Source: JAMCXS01 sp046705545
GTDB lineage: Bacteria; Acidobacteriota; Terriglobia; UBA7540
Direction of reading: 5' to 3'
Length of the DNA: 22,859 nucleotides
Assembly (NCBI GenBank): GCA_046705545.1
Contig: JBJKQF010000330.1
Span: 1 to 22,859 of the forward strand
The first letter of the stretch is position 1. Each line of letters begins with the position of its first letter. Below are positions 14,477-22,558 of the stretch, piece after piece. The notes under the pieces were generated by a model. That model did no database searches. It was not told the origin of the DNA and saw only the letters and a list, made by a program, of their open reading frames with translations. The position numbers and the translations under genes were made by a program.

Positions 14477-16726
14477 GTGACGACAACCAGGCGAAAGTTC
14501 CTGCGTGACGTTGGGTTTGGATTGGGTGCCACAACGGTTTGGGGGGTCGCGCCCGGCACGGCTGTCGCCGATCAAAGGGCTCCCGGCAAACCGCAAACTG
14601 CGCCCGCTTTCCGTGAGGCTGGTAATCAGGCGGTGGACTTCCGCTATTCTCCCCTTTCTTATCAGACGGCGATCTGCTTTCCCGACGACCGCCACAAGAG
14701 TCTGGTGGGAGACCACGGTGAACTCCGCTGCGGGAATCCCGGCCTGGGATCCGACATTCACGATTTTCCCGAGGTCGTGGAGTTCTCTTTGGAAGGCATG
14801 GAGGGTAACCGGGTTCAGTGGCAGAAGCTGGGGGCTCCCGAGGTTCCCATTGTTTTCACCCGAATCGACCGCCCCACCGCGTTCCTGGAACTGACAGCCT
14901 TTGCGACTAACCGGCCGGATGAGGGCCGCGTTGACAATGTGATTCTGGAAGTCACTCCGCGCTCCGAGCGCCACCTGCACGCCGTCCCACTTGTCACCTT
15001 AAGAACGAAGCGGGAGATCAAGCTTCAGAATGGGGGAGACCACGCAATCCTGCGCCTGGACAACGATCAGGCGCCGCCGTTTCTCGTCGCCGACGCAACC
15101 CTGGCTCGGGCCCGCAATGGAGCCATCTATGAATCGTTCAAACTGCCCGTAGGAGTTACAGAGGCGGACCGGCCTTTTCGCTATTTCTTTCGTTTCCCGA
15201 AGGACGGCCAAACCCTTGACAAGCTCAGCGATGGACTCGCTCATCCCGGCCTCCTGCTGGACGAGGCACGCAACTATTGGGAGAACTGGAAGCCCTTCGG
15301 GGAGCCTGTTTCCTGGCAGCATCCCGGAATCCACGGAAAATTTCTGACAGCCTGCGCGCGCAACATCCAGCAAGCGAGGGAAGTGCGCAATGGCAAGCTC
15401 ACGTTTGAGGTTGGCCCCACTGTTTACCGAGGGCTTTGGTTTGCGGACGGGAATTTCATTTTAGAAGCGGCGCGCTACCTCGGCTACGATGCGGCGGCTC
15501 AGCAGGGTTTAGAAACCGAATGGACGCGGCAGCAGCCTGATGGGCAAATGGTCGCGGGAGGGGGCCGCGAACACTGGAAAGATACTGGTATCGCCTTGTT
15601 CACGCTGGTGCGCCAAGCCGAGCTTAGCCAGGACTGGAGTTATTTCCGGAAGATGCAGCCGCAGGTGCTGCTTGCCATCCGGTTTCTGAAGAGTCTGCGC
15701 GATAAAGCAAGGAAAGGTTCCAGCATCAACGGCAAGTACGGCCTGCTGCCTCCCGGATTTGGGGACGGAGGATTGGGGGGCATCCGGCCGGAATTCACCA
15801 ACACGCTCTGGGTGCTCGCAGGCTTGAAGGCGGTGACGCAAGCCGCCCGCCGGATTCATCTTTCCGGGTTCGATTCGGCGGAAGAGTTTTACCAGCAACT
15901 GCGCAGCTCATTCTTTGCCGCGGCGCGCCAGGAGATGCGGCGCCACCCGGACGGCTTTGAATACCTGCCCATGCTTATGAAGGAGGACCCTGCCTGGTCC
16001 GCGCCCGATCCCTGGAAGCGTCCGCGACCGCAGGCGGCGCAGTGGGCGCTCTCACAGGCGAACTACCCGGGGCTGGTTTTTGAGAAGAACGATCCTATTG
16101 TGGAAGGACACATTCGCCTCATGCAGGCCTGCTCCCAGGAAGACATCCCGGCGGAAACGGGCTGGCTTCCGCACGGGGGCGTTTGGACCTACAACGCGCC
16201 CTTTGTCTCCCACGTGTATCTCTGGGCAGGGCTTCGCGACTGGGCGGGCAGCACCTTCACCGGGTTTCTGAACCATGCCTCGCCGCTCTACTGTTGGCGT
16301 GAAGAGCAGCCGCTTCAGGGTAGCCTGACGGCGGATTACCTTGGCGACATGCCTCATAACTGGGCGGGAGCCGAATGTGTTCTTTACCTGCGCAACCTTC
16401 TGGCGCTCGAAGACGGTGAAAACTTGCGGCTGGCCTGCGGCGTCGGCCAAGCGGAACTCTCCGCCGAAGAACCCTTAAAGCTTACCGAGTCGCCAACCCG
16501 ATTCGGCCGCGTCAGCCTGACTCTTGAGCCCACCCACGATCATCGCGGCTGGCGTCTCAACTTCCACCGGTCTTCCGGGCCCAGTCCCTCGTCTGTTCAG
16601 CTTCCAACCATGCTCGCCGGGCGCATTCCCTACAGCCAAATTACCGGGGCGCAAGCGCGCCGCGAAGCAAACACCATGCACATTACCCCAACCGCCCTGT
16701 CGTGGGAAGTTGTCTGGAAGTCGTAG
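14477..16726 (+). CDS. Tat-exported (alpha/alpha)6-barrel glycosidase-like protein
   Basis: A 749-residue protein starting at GTG, with AAAGGAG 7 bases before it. The start TTTRRKFLRDVGFG plus a hydrophobic stretch is a textbook Tat signal. Residues about 50-260 look beta-rich. From about 265 the sequence turns helical in the manner of six-hairpin glycosidases: NYWENWKPFG, YRGLWFADGNFILEAARYLG (317-336), REHWKDTGIALFTLVRQ (364-380), ETGWLPHGGVWTYNAPFVSH (560-579) and YLGDMPHNWAGAECVLYLRN (621-640). Candidate acid residues are D324, D369, E560 and E633; which are catalytic is not clear. I do not recognise the exact GH family. It is divergent from the isomerase operon and upstream of the receptor, which suggests a role in degrading an oligosaccharide outside the cytoplasm. 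Confidence 0.72.
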   Translation: MTTTRRKFLRDVGFGLGATTVWGVAPGTAVADQRAPGKPQTAPAFREAGNQAVDFRYSPLSYQTAICFPDDRHKSLVGDHGELRCGNPGLGSDIHDFPEVVEFSLEGMEGNRVQWQKLGAPEVPIVFTRIDRPTAFLELTAFATNRPDEGRVDNVILEVTPRSERHLHAVPLVTLRTKREIKLQNGGDHAILRLDNDQAPPFLVADATLARARNGAIYESFKLPVGVTEADRPFRYFFRFPKDGQTLDKLSDGLAHPGLLLDEARNYWENWKPFGEPVSWQHPGIHGKFLTACARNIQQAREVRNGKLTFEVGPTVYRGLWFADGNFILEAARYLGYDAAAQQGLETEWTRQQPDGQMVAGGGREHWKDTGIALFTLVRQAELSQDWSYFRKMQPQVLLAIRFLKSLRDKARKGSSINGKYGLLPPGFGDGGLGGIRPEFTNTLWVLAGLKAVTQAARRIHLSGFDSAEEFYQQLRSSFFAAARQEMRRHPDGFEYLPMLMKEDPAWSAPDPWKRPRPQAAQWALSQANYPGLVFEKNDPIVEGHIRLMQACSQEDIPAETGWLPHGGVWTYNAPFVSHVYLWAGLRDWAGSTFTGFLNHASPLYCWREEQPLQGSLTADYLGDMPHNWAGAECVLYLRNLLALEDGENLRLACGVGQAELSAEEPLKLTESPTRFGRVSLTLEPTHDHRGWRLNFHRSSGPSPSSVQLPTMLAGRIPYSQITGAQARREANTMHITPTALSWEVVWKS

Positions 16727-16862
16727 CAGGACGATCAAGCTTTGTGGGTGACCAGCGCTCTAACGAGGCGGCTTCGCGACCCTCCTACCGGCGTGGACTG
16801 CAATCCTTCAGTAATCTAAAAAGATCAAATAATCTAAATTTTACCTCTTAAATATGGATGAT

Positions 16863-16920
16863 ATGAATGATTATGATTGTTAAATTTAAACAAATGATTG
16901 AATTTTATGTATTCATTCAT
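16863..16920. promoter_or_regulatory. AT-rich block with palindrome and inverted repeat
   Basis: TTGTTAAATTTAAACAA (16877-16893) is a palindrome with one mismatched pair. ATGAATGA (16863-16870) is mirrored by TCATTCAT (16913-16920), and AATGATT occurs twice (16866-16872 and 16893-16899). It sits directly upstream of a promoter candidate, so it may be an UP element, an operator, or both. Confidence 0.45.
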
Positions 16921-16927
16921 TTATTGC

Positions 16928-16956
16928 TTGACTTATTCGGTCTGTTTCCCTAACCT
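16928..16956 (+). promoter_or_regulatory. Promoter candidate for the receptor leader
   Basis: TTGACT (16928-16933) and TAACCT (16951-16956) are separated by exactly 17 bases, with a long AT-rich block upstream. The predicted start is about 16963, giving a leader of roughly 710 bases before the receptor ATG at 17677. A closer promoter was not found by eye but cannot be excluded. Confidence 0.5.
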
Positions 16957-17159
16957 ATGAAGTGTCGGTGAGTGGCATGGTTCCGCAACGGTTTGTGTCC
17001 TAGCAAGTTAAAGATATTTTCTAGCATTGCCGGAGTGGGTCGAGGGCGGTCCAAGCAAGGTTTTCAGAGAGATACGCGACACGCGGCCGGTTACGAAGCC
17101 TCTTTGGAAGGCAAGCATGCGGAATTTCTCTCCTATCGCAAGAAGTGGCGGGGTCGGGG

Positions 17160-17349
17160 GTTGTTTCGCCAGCCGGGGGTAACAACTTCTAAGCCCGAAG
17201 TTAGTCGATTTGCCGTATTGACGGTCCTAGCTGGCGAGGATGAAATGAAACAATGAGGGTCTAATACGGAGCCGCGGCAAGGCGTAAGGACCGTTGAGAG
17301 TCCGCGCCGGGCGGTCTTCCCGATCTCAACTGAGTACTGCTTCACTCAG
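17160..17349 (+). ncRNA. Candidate structured RNA in the receptor leader
   Basis: Exact complementary pairs occur in close succession. GTTGTT (17160-17165) pairs with AACAAC (17181-17186). AACTTC (17184-17189) pairs with GAAGTT (17197-17202). CCGTATT (17213-17219) pairs with AATACGG (17263-17269). ACGGTCCT (17221-17228) pairs with AGGACCGT (17287-17294). GTTGAGA (17293-17299) pairs with TCTCAAC (17324-17330). CTGAGT (17330-17335) pairs with ACTCAG (17344-17349). The third and fourth pairs cross, so they form a pseudoknot or exclude each other, and the first and second share bases. This looks like a folded, possibly switching leader. I match it to no riboswitch I know. Confidence 0.45.
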
Positions 17350-17399
17350 GCAAGTTTCCAGCGTCAGGTCGAAATCGATTAAGGGAGGAAGTCATCTCG

Positions 17400-17528
17400 A
17401 TGAGTCCCAGCCTGACGGATGGTTGCCGCCATCTACTCTTCCGATCCCTACGCAAAGAGCAATTTTCTTCCAATGGCTTGTCGACGCGGTCAGGGGGATT
17501 CGCTCGCCTGGAGAAATGTGGGAGATGA
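17400..17528 (+). CDS. Possible 42-residue leader peptide
   Basis: An ATG at 17400 follows GGGAGG (17383-17388) by 11 bases and opens 42 codons ending in TGA at 17526-17528. The product begins MSPSLTDGCRHLLFRSLRKE and is basic and Ser/Arg/Leu-rich, with no recognised family. CGTCAGG (17362-17368) pairs with CCTGACG (17411-17417), placing the ribosome site and start codon in the loop of that stem. A GC-rich hairpin follows 27 bases after the stop. It may be a regulatory upstream frame for the receptor, or chance. Confidence 0.3.
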   Translation: MSPSLTDGCRHLLFRSLRKEQFSSNGLSTRSGGFARLEKCGR

Positions 17529-17555
17529 AGAAGGCCGCTTTAGATTTGGCCCGTC

Positions 17556-17572
17556 CCCCGGCAGAGCCGGGG
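17556..17572 (+). promoter_or_regulatory. Strong GC hairpin in the receptor leader
   Basis: CCCCGGC (17556-17562) pairs exactly with GCCGGGG (17566-17572) around AGA. It lies between the possible leader peptide and the receptor ATG, about 100 bases upstream of the latter. No T-run follows, so it is not a simple intrinsic terminator. It could pause polymerase or protect or process the message. Confidence 0.45.
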
Positions 17573-17676
17573 AGCTAGCAAACAAGGATTTTGTCGGGAA
17601 GCCTTGGGTTGTTCGGGAGAGAGGGCGGTGCGCTGGACGCCTGCCACTCTGAACGTCTAGAAGAGAGAGGTACAGC

Positions 17677-20600
17677 ATGAAGCTGACAAAACTTTTTCTG
17701 GCATCGCTGGCTGTTGTTTTTCTGCTGAGCGTTTCAGCAAGCGCCCAGATTGCTTTCGATACGGGGCGCATCACGGGCACCATCCACGATCCCAGCTCTG
17801 CTGAGGTGCCGCAGGCGACCGTTACGGTCAAAAATGTTGGAACCGGCATTGTCACGACCGCCCATTCGGATTCCTCGGGAAATTTCGTGGTCTCCGGCCT
17901 GCCCTCCGGCGACTATGTCGTTTCGGCGACCAAGCAAGGCTTCGGCGTTGCGACCAGTGAGACCTTAACCCTCAGCGTCGGCGCCATCGTCAACGTCGTT
18001 TTGAAGCTTCCGCTTGCTGCCACCCGGCAGTCGGTGACCGTTACGGGGACGCCCACCACGGTCAACACCAGCAGCAGCACCGCGGGAGGCAGGCTGGATG
18101 CCCGTCAAATTACCAACCTGCCTGTCAACGGGCGCGACGTGAGTCAATTCCTGGAGATTGCCCCCGGGTCGGTGGGGTCGACAGCGACCTTTCAGGGCAG
18201 CGTCAACGGGCAGGAGAACGTTTTCACGGGGTTGAACGTGACCGTGGACGGCCAGAGCGCCACGCGTGGCGACATCAACGGCTTCCTGATGACGGAAGGC
18301 CAGGAACAGGCCCATATCACCCGAGCTAGCATGTCGAGCATCGGGGAGATTGATTTCCAGAATAGCGGCTATAGCGCGGAAGTGGGCCACTCGCTCGGCC
18401 CGCAGATGAACTTGATCACGAAATCCGGAACCAACTCCTTCCACGGTGAACTCTATGAGTACCTGCGCAATGACGCTCTCGATGCCAGGGACTTCTTCCA
18501 GAACACCCTGTCCGACCAAAAGGCGCCTCTGCGACTCAATGATTTCGGTGGCAATTTCGGTGGGCCCATCCTGCGCAATAAGGCCTTCTTCTTCGTCAAC
18601 TATGAAGGCATTCGCCAGAACATTACCAACATCAATTCTCTTTACGAAGTTCCCAGCGCCTACGTCCGTTCGCAGTTTGTGGCGTCCATGCAGCCGGTGC
18701 TGGCTCAAATGGCTCCCCTGCCGGCCAATCCAACCTGCGCGCTTTATGACTCTCCCACCGGCGGCAACTGCCTGCTGGTCTATGATCCCGCCGCTCTTCC
18801 CGCCACGGACCGGGAGAATACGGGGTCTATCCGGGTGGATTACAACCTGACCCAGAAAGACCACCTGATGTTCCGGTATAACATCAACGACTCCTTGACC
18901 AACTATACCTACGGACTCAACCAGGGCCAGGTGTCGCCGCAGGCTTTGCGAACGCAGTTGGGCAAGTTTGACTGGACGCACATCATCAGTCCCACGCTTC
19001 TGAACGAGTTCGGCGCCGGCATCACCCGCTTCTACTCCGATACCAACTCCAATACGCCCACGCCGCTGGTGTCATTCAGTGGCTTCTTTACAAACCTTGG
19101 CTCGCTGCCCGGAGCGAACACCTTCAATCAGGTGACGCCTTTCACCTTTATCGAATTGTTTGATAACCTCACTAAAGCTGCGGGAAGGCACACCCTGAAG
19201 TTCGGAACGCAGATTCGCGTCAACCGCCTGAATACGTGGCTGAGGCCGCTACAGACTTACCAGTACGCCAGCTTCTCAGACCTGGAAAACAACAACCCCT
19301 TTGTCTTGGCGAAGAACGGCTTCCCTGGATTCCTAGGCGTTCGGAATTCCAACTGGGACTTCTATGCCCAGGATGACTGGAGGGTGCGTCCGAACCTGAC
19401 GTTGAATCTCGGATTGCGGTACGACTACAACACCGTCTGGAGCGAACAGCACAACCGGCAGAGGAACTTCGACTTTGCAACCCAGAGCTTTCTTCCGGCC
19501 AGCCAGCCAGCCTACCACGCGCCCAGAACGGACTGGGCCCCGCGCGTGGGATTTGCCTGGGATCCTACCGGCAAGGGAAAGACCGTCATCCATGGCTACG
19601 GGGGCATCTTCTACATGCCCATGCAGTTCGGTTTGGGACTGACGAGCAACATTCCTGAGTACGCCAATTACAACGTGAACGTCTTTCAAGCTATTTTTGC
19701 CACGCCTCCCTTCTCGATCGCCTATCCCTCGCCCAATCCGCCCCTGATCCCGGGGACGCAGGTCGTCAACATCTTCCCGCAAAACCCCAAGGATCCGTAT
19801 TCGATCAATTGGCTTTTCGGTATTCAGCACCAACTGGCCCACGGCACCATCCTGACCGTGAATTACACGGGTAACGGCGACCGGCACATGCAGGCGGGCG
19901 CCTCATTCGCCGCCGTCAATCTCAACCCGGCGAATTTGGTCACGGGAGCACGTCCGCTCTCCGGCTACTCCAATGAAAACTTCTACTCTGACTCGCTCAA
20001 TTCCAGTTACAACGCCCTGCAGGTTGGACTGAAACGGCATGTTGGGAAACTCCAACTCAATGCGAACTATACCTGGTCCCACGAGATTGACAACCTGGTC
20101 AACGTTTTCAGCGGATGGTCGAATCCATACAATCCGGGACAGGACCGAGGCAGCGGGGATTGGGACGTGCGCCACAATTTCTCGGCAAGTTACGTTTATA
20201 GCCTTCCAACCCTGGATAGCTCCCAGTCGCTCGTGCGCGGCATCTTGGGGGGCTGGCAAACCTCCAGCATCGTTCAAGGGCGTACGGGCCTTCCTGTGAA
20301 CGTTCAGCTCGTCAGTGGATTTTTCGGCACCCCGATCCGGCCCGATTATGTCGCCGGCCAGTCTGTGTTGCTAGCGAACCGTCATTGGCCGGATTCGAGC
20401 TACAACATTAACGCTTTCGCAGTCCAACCGAACTACGACGGCTCGTGGGGTACGCTCGCACAAGGAGTGGGACGCAACGCCCTGCGTGGTCCGGGATTCT
20501 TCCAATGGTATTTCTCCATGATGAAGAACTTCCGCTTCCGCGACAAGGCGACCCTGCAATTCCGGGCCGACATTTTCAACCTCTTTAACCATCCTAATTT

Positions 20601-20781
20601 CGCCGGCCCCGACGGCGGCATCTGCACGTCGGTGACCGGCGCGTCAGGTTCGACGCCGGCAAGTTGTACGATCAACCCCAATTTTGGCCGCGTGGGACAG
20701 ACCATCGCCGATGCCAATGGAAGCCAGATTGGCACGGGCACGGCGCGACAAGTGCAATTCGCGCTGAAGCTGATGTTCTAA
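17677..20781 (+). CDS. Oar-type TonB-dependent outer-membrane receptor
   Basis: A 1034-residue outer-membrane protein. Signal peptide at 1-23 (KLFLASLAVVFLLSVSASAQ). Residues about 28-112 are a carboxypeptidase-regulatory-like beta-sandwich (TGRITGTIHDPSSAEVPQAT, FVVSGLPSGDYVVSATKQGF). The plug follows, with the group's typical ITNLPVNGRDVSQF (about 145-158), then QMNLITKSGTNSFHGELYEY and NDALDARDFF. The rest is the barrel, with FNLFNHPNF near the end and a final RQVQFALKLMF ending in Phe, the outer-membrane assembly signal. AGAGAGG precedes the ATG by 7 bases. Such Oar-like receptors are much expanded in Acidobacteria and are thought to import oligosaccharides or peptides using TonB energy; no SusD partner is present. 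A terminator follows at 20890. Ligand unknown, but neighbours suggest a carbohydrate. Confidence 0.94.
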   Translation: MKLTKLFLASLAVVFLLSVSASAQIAFDTGRITGTIHDPSSAEVPQATVTVKNVGTGIVTTAHSDSSGNFVVSGLPSGDYVVSATKQGFGVATSETLTLSVGAIVNVVLKLPLAATRQSVTVTGTPTTVNTSSSTAGGRLDARQITNLPVNGRDVSQFLEIAPGSVGSTATFQGSVNGQENVFTGLNVTVDGQSATRGDINGFLMTEGQEQAHITRASMSSIGEIDFQNSGYSAEVGHSLGPQMNLITKSGTNSFHGELYEYLRNDALDARDFFQNTLSDQKAPLRLNDFGGNFGGPILRNKAFFFVNYEGIRQNITNINSLYEVPSAYVRSQFVASMQPVLAQMAPLPANPTCALYDSPTGGNCLLVYDPAALPATDRENTGSIRVDYNLTQKDHLMFRYNINDSLTNYTYGLNQGQVSPQALRTQLGKFDWTHIISPTLLNEFGAGITRFYSDTNSNTPTPLVSFSGFFTNLGSLPGANTFNQVTPFTFIELFDNLTKAAGRHTLKFGTQIRVNRLNTWLRPLQTYQYASFSDLENNNPFVLAKNGFPGFLGVRNSNWDFYAQDDWRVRPNLTLNLGLRYDYNTVWSEQHNRQRNFDFATQSFLPASQPAYHAPRTDWAPRVGFAWDPTGKGKTVIHGYGGIFYMPMQFGLGLTSNIPEYANYNVNVFQAIFATPPFSIAYPSPNPPLIPGTQVVNIFPQNPKDPYSINWLFGIQHQLAHGTILTVNYTGNGDRHMQAGASFAAVNLNPANLVTGARPLSGYSNENFYSDSLNSSYNALQVGLKRHVGKLQLNANYTWSHEIDNLVNVFSGWSNPYNPGQDRGSGDWDVRHNFSASYVYSLPTLDSSQSLVRGILGGWQTSSIVQGRTGLPVNVQLVSGFFGTPIRPDYVAGQSVLLANRHWPDSSYNINAFAVQPNYDGSWGTLAQGVGRNALRGPGFFQWYFSMMKNFRFRDKATLQFRADIFNLFNHPNFAGPDGGICTSVTGASGSTPASCTINPNFGRVGQTIADANGSQIGTGTARQVQFALKLMF

Positions 20782-20804
20782 GAGGCTGCTCGAAGAATAC
20801 CCTC

Positions 20805-20855
20805 AAGGCGAGATCCTTGCTCTGCGATTCCGCGTGGAGCGAGGAGTCTCGCCTT
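20805..20855 (+). repeat. Long hairpin after the receptor gene
   Basis: AAGGCGAGA (20805-20813) pairs with TCTCGCCTT (20847-20855). Inside it TCCTTGCTC (20814-20822) pairs with GAGCGAGGA (20837-20845) with one G-T pair; a single bulged G (20846) separates the two blocks. The result is an 18-pair stem with a 14-base loop. It lies 24 bases after the receptor stop, without a T-run. It may be a dispersed palindromic repeat or a 3'-end stabiliser. Confidence 0.55.
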
Positions 20856-20889
20856 GCCGCGCAGGGTAAACTCCGTGAGGGAACTCGGC

Positions 20890-20935
20890 CTGAAGGCGCG
20901 CCCTTGGCGAGATTGCCCGGCGCCTTCAGTTTCTT
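20890..20935 (+). terminator. Intrinsic terminator of the receptor gene
   Basis: CTGAAGGCGC (20890-20899) pairs exactly with GCGCCTTCAG (20920-20929), a ten-pair stem around a 20-base loop that itself contains GGC/GCC. It is followed at once by TTTCTT (20930-20935). Position and form fit a Rho-independent terminator separating the receptor from the SGNH hydrolase gene. Confidence 0.75.
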
Positions 20936-21054
20936 GGAATGGCACGTAACCTGAGTTCCATTCAGGCTCCCGAAGCTGTCACTCATCTTTCCGGCACGCG
21001 CCGTGGAATTGTGATCCAATAGCAGGGCTGGAAAGTTCATCCTCGGAGGCATAC

Positions 21055-22479
21055 ATGTATTATCCGAAGAGGCGCCTTGCCGCCTTCCTGGTGGCGCTCA
21101 TTTTCTTCTTGCCCGTTGTGGCGGCGGCCGGGAGCTTTTACCTGAAGAACGGCGACCGGGTGCTTTTCTACGGTGACAGCATCACGGAGCAGCGCTACTG
21201 GACTGTGGCGGTGGAAACCTATGTTCGGACGCGCTATCCCGATCTGAAAGTCAAATTTGTGAATTCCGCGGTCGGGGGCGCCACCGTCACCACCAACTGG
21301 ACGGTATCCGATGCCACCGGGAGCGAGCATGCGCCCATCGACCTCAGCCTGAAGCGCGACGTCTTTCCTTACAAGCCGAACATCATCACCATCATGCTGG
21401 GCATGAACGACGGCAAGTACCAGCCTTTCAACCAGGCCATTTTTGACACTTACAAGGACGGCTACGAATACCTTATCGAGTCACTCCAGTCACACCTGCC
21501 CGGCGTGAAGATTGTGCTGATCGAGCCCACGCCCTGGGACGACATCACCCAGACGCCTTCCTATCCCCACAATCCCAAGCACGCTCCCGGTGGCTACGAC
21601 AGCGTGATGCGCCGCTACGGCCAGTTTGTGCGCAAGCTGGGCGCGGAACACCACCTGCAAGTTGTGGACTTCCACGCGCCGCTGGTCAAGCTGATGGAAG
21701 GAGCGAAGCAGTCAGACCCGTCGCTGGCAGACAAAATTATTCCCGGCCGCGTCCACCCGGGGCCCAGCGCCGAACTGGTGATGGCGCAAACACTGCTCAA
21801 AGCCTGGAATGCCCCCGCGACGGTCAGCCGGGTTGCCTTGAACGCAGCGGATCGCAAGGTGGAGGAATCCGAGAATGCAAGCGTCACGGACCTCGCGGTC
21901 TCCGAGGGCAAAGTCACCTGGACCCAGACGGACAAGGCGCTGCCTTATCCCATCATGACCCTGCACTCCACAAAATGGCCGCAGTTTCCGCCCGACCCTT
22001 TTGGAGGATGGACGGAAGAAATCTTCTGGCCGCTCCCGCCGCTCAGCGGTCCCGACACGAATCCAGTGGCTAAGCTTGTGGTACATCTGAGCGGAATGTA
22101 CCAGGCGCTTGATGTGGAAACGCTGCGTGTTGCCGGGCTCCGGCCGGGTGACTACACGCTCAAGATCGACGGGCGCAAGGTGGGCAAATTCAACAGCGAG
22201 GATCTGGCGCGCGGCGTCAACCTGGCACAATGCGATACGCCCATGATGGAGCAGGCGGACAAGGTTCTCACCCTCGTGTGGCATCGCGTGGACATCCGCT
22301 TTTACGGGTGGCGCGCCATCCAGGTGCCTCTGCAAAAGGTCGAGACTCCCGGCCTCCAGCAGGCGGTCTCAAACATTCTGGATGTCCTGAGCCGTGAGCA
22401 GGAGCGCTTGACCGCTGCGGCCCACGTTGCCGCCGAGGCGCAGCCGCATCATTACGAACTGAGTCCTGCGGCGCCCTAA
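21055..22479 (+). CDS. Secreted SGNH/GDSL-family hydrolase
   Basis: A 474-residue protein with a signal peptide (RRLAAFLVALIFFLPVVAAA, cleavage near 25). GGAGG lies 7 bases before the ATG. Residues about 30-252 form an SGNH esterase domain: block I FYGDSITEQ with nucleophile S42, the oxyanion Gly in NSAVGGA (70-76), block III LGMNDG with N118, and block V at IPGRVHPG with H234. In relatives this last block reads DRVHP, with Asp three residues before the His; here it is G231. Either Asp is replaced elsewhere or activity is altered. Residues about 255-474 form a further region of unknown fold (KLVVHLSGMYQALDVETLRV, GDYTLKIDGRKVGKF). Known members deacetylate or de-esterify sugars or lipids. Downstream of the receptor, so esters on imported glycans are a fair guess. 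Confidence 0.88.
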   Translation: MYYPKRRLAAFLVALIFFLPVVAAAGSFYLKNGDRVLFYGDSITEQRYWTVAVETYVRTRYPDLKVKFVNSAVGGATVTTNWTVSDATGSEHAPIDLSLKRDVFPYKPNIITIMLGMNDGKYQPFNQAIFDTYKDGYEYLIESLQSHLPGVKIVLIEPTPWDDITQTPSYPHNPKHAPGGYDSVMRRYGQFVRKLGAEHHLQVVDFHAPLVKLMEGAKQSDPSLADKIIPGRVHPGPSAELVMAQTLLKAWNAPATVSRVALNAADRKVEESENASVTDLAVSEGKVTWTQTDKALPYPIMTLHSTKWPQFPPDPFGGWTEEIFWPLPPLSGPDTNPVAKLVVHLSGMYQALDVETLRVAGLRPGDYTLKIDGRKVGKFNSEDLARGVNLAQCDTPMMEQADKVLTLVWHRVDIRFYGWRAIQVPLQKVETPGLQQAVSNILDVLSREQERLTAAAHVAAEAQPHHYELSPAAP

Positions 22480-22499
22480 GCGCGAGCAGCGAAACCCGC

Positions 22500-22529
22500 T
22501 TTACCCATGCAGCCACTATAAGGTACTAT
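22500..22529 (+). promoter_or_regulatory. Promoter candidate for the tRNA
   Basis: TTTACC (22500-22505) and TACTAT (22524-22529) are 18 bases apart and would start transcription near 22537, about 22 bases before the mature tRNA. Both boxes match consensus only partly. Confidence 0.35.
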
Positions 22530-22558
22530 TGATTTTGCACGACTTACGTTTCTCTCGG

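Larger units (their letters stand above)
16727..17676 (+). other. Long gap and probable leader of the receptor gene
   Basis: These 950 bases hold no large gene. From left: a plain stretch to about 16810; a very AT-rich block 16811-16926 with repeats; a promoter candidate at 16928-16956; and then about 710 bases up to the receptor ATG. Within that leader are several exact inverted repeats (17160-17349), a 42-codon frame with a ribosome site (17400-17528), and a strong hairpin (17556-17572). The base composition changes sharply at about 16810 and again at about 16940. Each part is listed separately. Confidence 0.6.

Noticed and set aside
16963..17050. Cobalamin riboswitch in the receptor leader
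   Set aside because: GGTTCCGCAACGG recalls part of such elements, but no B12 box or the other conserved blocks are present.
17160..17580. Group II intron, tmRNA or RNase P RNA
   Set aside because: None of their conserved cores (domain V, the tRNA-like ends, the P4 sequences) could be found, and no reverse transcriptase lies nearby.
17965..18981. A 338-codon open frame on the minus strand
   Set aside because: It is antisense to the receptor plug and barrel; no domain or ribosome site supports it.
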